Origin: Lentisphaera marina
GTDB lineage: Bacteria > Verrucomicrobiota > Lentisphaeria > Lentisphaerales > Lentisphaeraceae
Reading direction: 5' to 3'
DNA length: 64,000 nt
Assembly: GCF_028745505.1 (NCBI RefSeq)
Contig: NZ_JAQZZL010000002.1
Location: forward strand, 620,001-684,000
Shown: in pieces, positions 62,930-64,000 of the stretch
Layout: each line of letters starts with the position of its first letter
Numbering within the stretch: position 1 is the stretch's first letter
Position numbers and translations under genes: made by a program
The notes under the pieces: model-generated
What the model was told of the DNA's origin: nothing
What the model saw: only the letters and a program-made list of their open reading frames with translations
Databases searched by the model: none

Positions 62930-64000
62930 ATGTATAAAAATACGGGCACAGAGCCCAAAATGGCCAATCTACCTTATTTTCTAGACGGAACACTCAATAT
63001 CAATAATCGCTGGGTCAAGCTAGCGGCAACAATACCATGGAAAGATGTAGAAGAAATTTATGCACTAAATTTCACCAGCCATACTGGGCCCAAAGCTCTA
63101 CCTGCAAGAACTGCATTTGGTTCCCTGATCATTCAAGTAAAGCTGAGTTTAACTGATGAAGAAACTGTAGAAATGATTTCTGAAAACCCCTACCTTCAAT
63201 ATTTCTTGGGGTTTGAAAGATATAAGCAGGAATCACCTTTTGATCCGAGTATGATGACTCATTTTCGAAAGCGTTTTGGAGCTCAGGATATTAAAGATAT
63301 TGATGATTTATTACATAAAACAACACGTCCAAAAGAAGAAGACTCCGATAAGGATTCAGACAATGATCCTCCGTCAAATAAGGGTGCTTTAATTGTTGAC
63401 GCTAGTTGTGTCCCTGCTGATATTCACTATCCAACAGATCTTGGTTTACTAAACAAAGCCCGCGAAAAAACTGAAGAAATCATCGATATTCTTTGGCGTC
63501 ATCACTTTAATACCGAAGATAAGGTCAAGCCTCGGACTTATCGTGAAGACGGCAGAAAAATCTTTTTAAGTGTTGTCCTAAAAAAACGTGTATCGAAAAA
63601 GAAAAGGCGTGAAGTGATTAATAGACAACTTCATTGTGTAAGGAGGAACCTCGCTAGTATAAATGAACTCAAAAAGCATGCCGATCTGGGGCTATTGAAA
63701 CCTAGTTTATACCGCGAACTACTGGTGATCGGGACACTTTATCAACAACAGCAATACATGTATGATAATAAAGTAACAAGTGTTGATGATCGCATTGTAA
63801 GTATTCACCAACCACATATTCGTCCCATTGTTCGCGGGAAAGCTGGAGCTCATACAGAGTTCGGAGCTAAAATATCTATCAGTGTCGTCGATGGCTGGAC
63901 CTTTGTCGATACGATTAGTTTTGATTCTTATAATGAAGGAACCGAACTAATTTCACAAGTTGAAAAATATAAAGAGCGTTTCGGTTATTATCCCGAATCA
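62930..64000 (+). CDS. IS5/IS1182-type transposase, N-terminal part
   Basis: An open frame of 357 codons runs from ATG 62930 to the window edge without a stop. The N-terminal half has the DUF772-type region (ENPYLQYFLGFERYKQESPF, MMTHFRKRFG). ALIVDASCVPADIHYPTDLGLLNKARE carries the first catalytic Asp of the DDE domain. HQPHIRPIVRGKAGAHTEFGAKISISVVDG and ISFDSYNEGTELISQVEKYKERFGYYPE lead up to the second Asp region, which is cut off. The gene is intact as far as visible. Its position beside a damaged L,D-transpeptidase gene suggests a fairly recent insertion. Confidence 0.88.
   Translation, partial: MYKNTGTEPKMANLPYFLDGTLNINNRWVKLAATIPWKDVEEIYALNFTSHTGPKALPARTAFGSLIIQVKLSLTDEETVEMISENPYLQYFLGFERYKQESPFDPSMMTHFRKRFGAQDIKDIDDLLHKTTRPKEEDSDKDSDNDPPSNKGALIVDASCVPADIHYPTDLGLLNKAREKTEEIIDILWRHHFNTEDKVKPRTYREDGRKIFLSVVLKKRVSKKKRREVINRQLHCVRRNLASINELKKHADLGLLKPSLYRELLVIGTLYQQQQYMYDNKVTSVDDRIVSIHQPHIRPIVRGKAGAHTEFGAKISISVVDGWTFVDTISFDSYNEGTELISQVEKYKERFGYYPES

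Larger units (their letters stand above)
62888..64000 (+). mobile_element. IS5-type insertion sequence, right part beyond window
   Basis: The element is recognised by its transposase gene. The left boundary could not be fixed because the matching right-end inverted repeat is outside the window; it lies somewhere between the L,D-transpeptidase remnant (about 62830) and 62930. Confidence 0.5.

Overview
The window reads as chromosome of a marine, polysaccharide-degrading member of the PVC superphylum, most likely Lentisphaerota close to Lentisphaera. This is inferred from the A+T-rich DNA, many formylglycine-type sulfatases, pilin-like proteins with an IE(V/I)[12 protein letters not shown]-terminus and a C-terminal H..DG motif, PSCyt/DUF1592 and DUF1552 proteins, a membrane-bound-dehydrogenase/haem protein, ECF sigma factors followed by membrane Ser/Thr kinases, and a type III glutamine synthetase. 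No rRNA, tRNA or CRISPR array was seen.

Layout. 1-1200: the start of an SRAP (YedK/HMCES-like) gene running off the left edge, and a reverse-strand pilin-like gene with a clear sigma70-type promoter. 1400-14700: a repeated signalling/hydrolase region. A small TPR-like secreted protein, an ECF sigma factor and a membrane kinase are followed by a reverse-strand sulfatase. Then come pilin-like protein, GH16 enzyme carrying the same TPR-like domain, second sigma factor and second kinase, and finally two more pilin-like genes and a second GH16 enzyme with an N-terminal beta-sandwich. Both kinases lack the usual VAIK lysine and carry a lysine at the third glycine of the P-loop, the arrangement known from eukaryotic WNK kinases. 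The last three genes share a two-block promoter-like motif, TGTTAAG-N13-TGCGTATWTCT, that fits an ECF sigma factor. A working model is that kinase and sigma pairs control glucan hydrolases and pilin-like surface proteins.

14900-32930: one long tightly coupled operon: MoxR ATPase, DUF58 protein, BatA-like vWA protein, second vWA protein, a two-TM protein, a very acidic Glu/Gln-rich coiled-coil protein, an alpha/alpha-toroid protein, an unknown secreted protein and a 2023-residue secreted PQQ-propeller-like protein. It looks like an envelope chaperone/assembly system.

33250-51440: secreted catabolism. A DUF1592/DUF1588 cytochrome and DUF1552 protein pair, TIM-barrel epimerase-like proteins, a large haem/HEAT dehydrogenase-like protein, four sulfatases (one with an aberrant CSSCR active site), a Gfo/Idh/MocA oxidoreductase, an alpha/beta hydrolase and a DUF1080 protein. 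Sulfatases would desulfate marine glycans, and the oxidoreductases and epimerases would process the released sugars.

51500-62050: mixed housekeeping and accessory genes: a small unknown protein with a strong terminator, a RIO-type kinase, SDR, SRPBCC protein, a fasciclin-SOUL fusion, esterase, Tat-type TIM-barrel lipoprotein, a cytochrome/CBM-like protein, and glnN with promoter and terminator. 62260-64000: an L,D-transpeptidase whose 5' end looks damaged, beside an IS5-type transposase gene running off the right edge.
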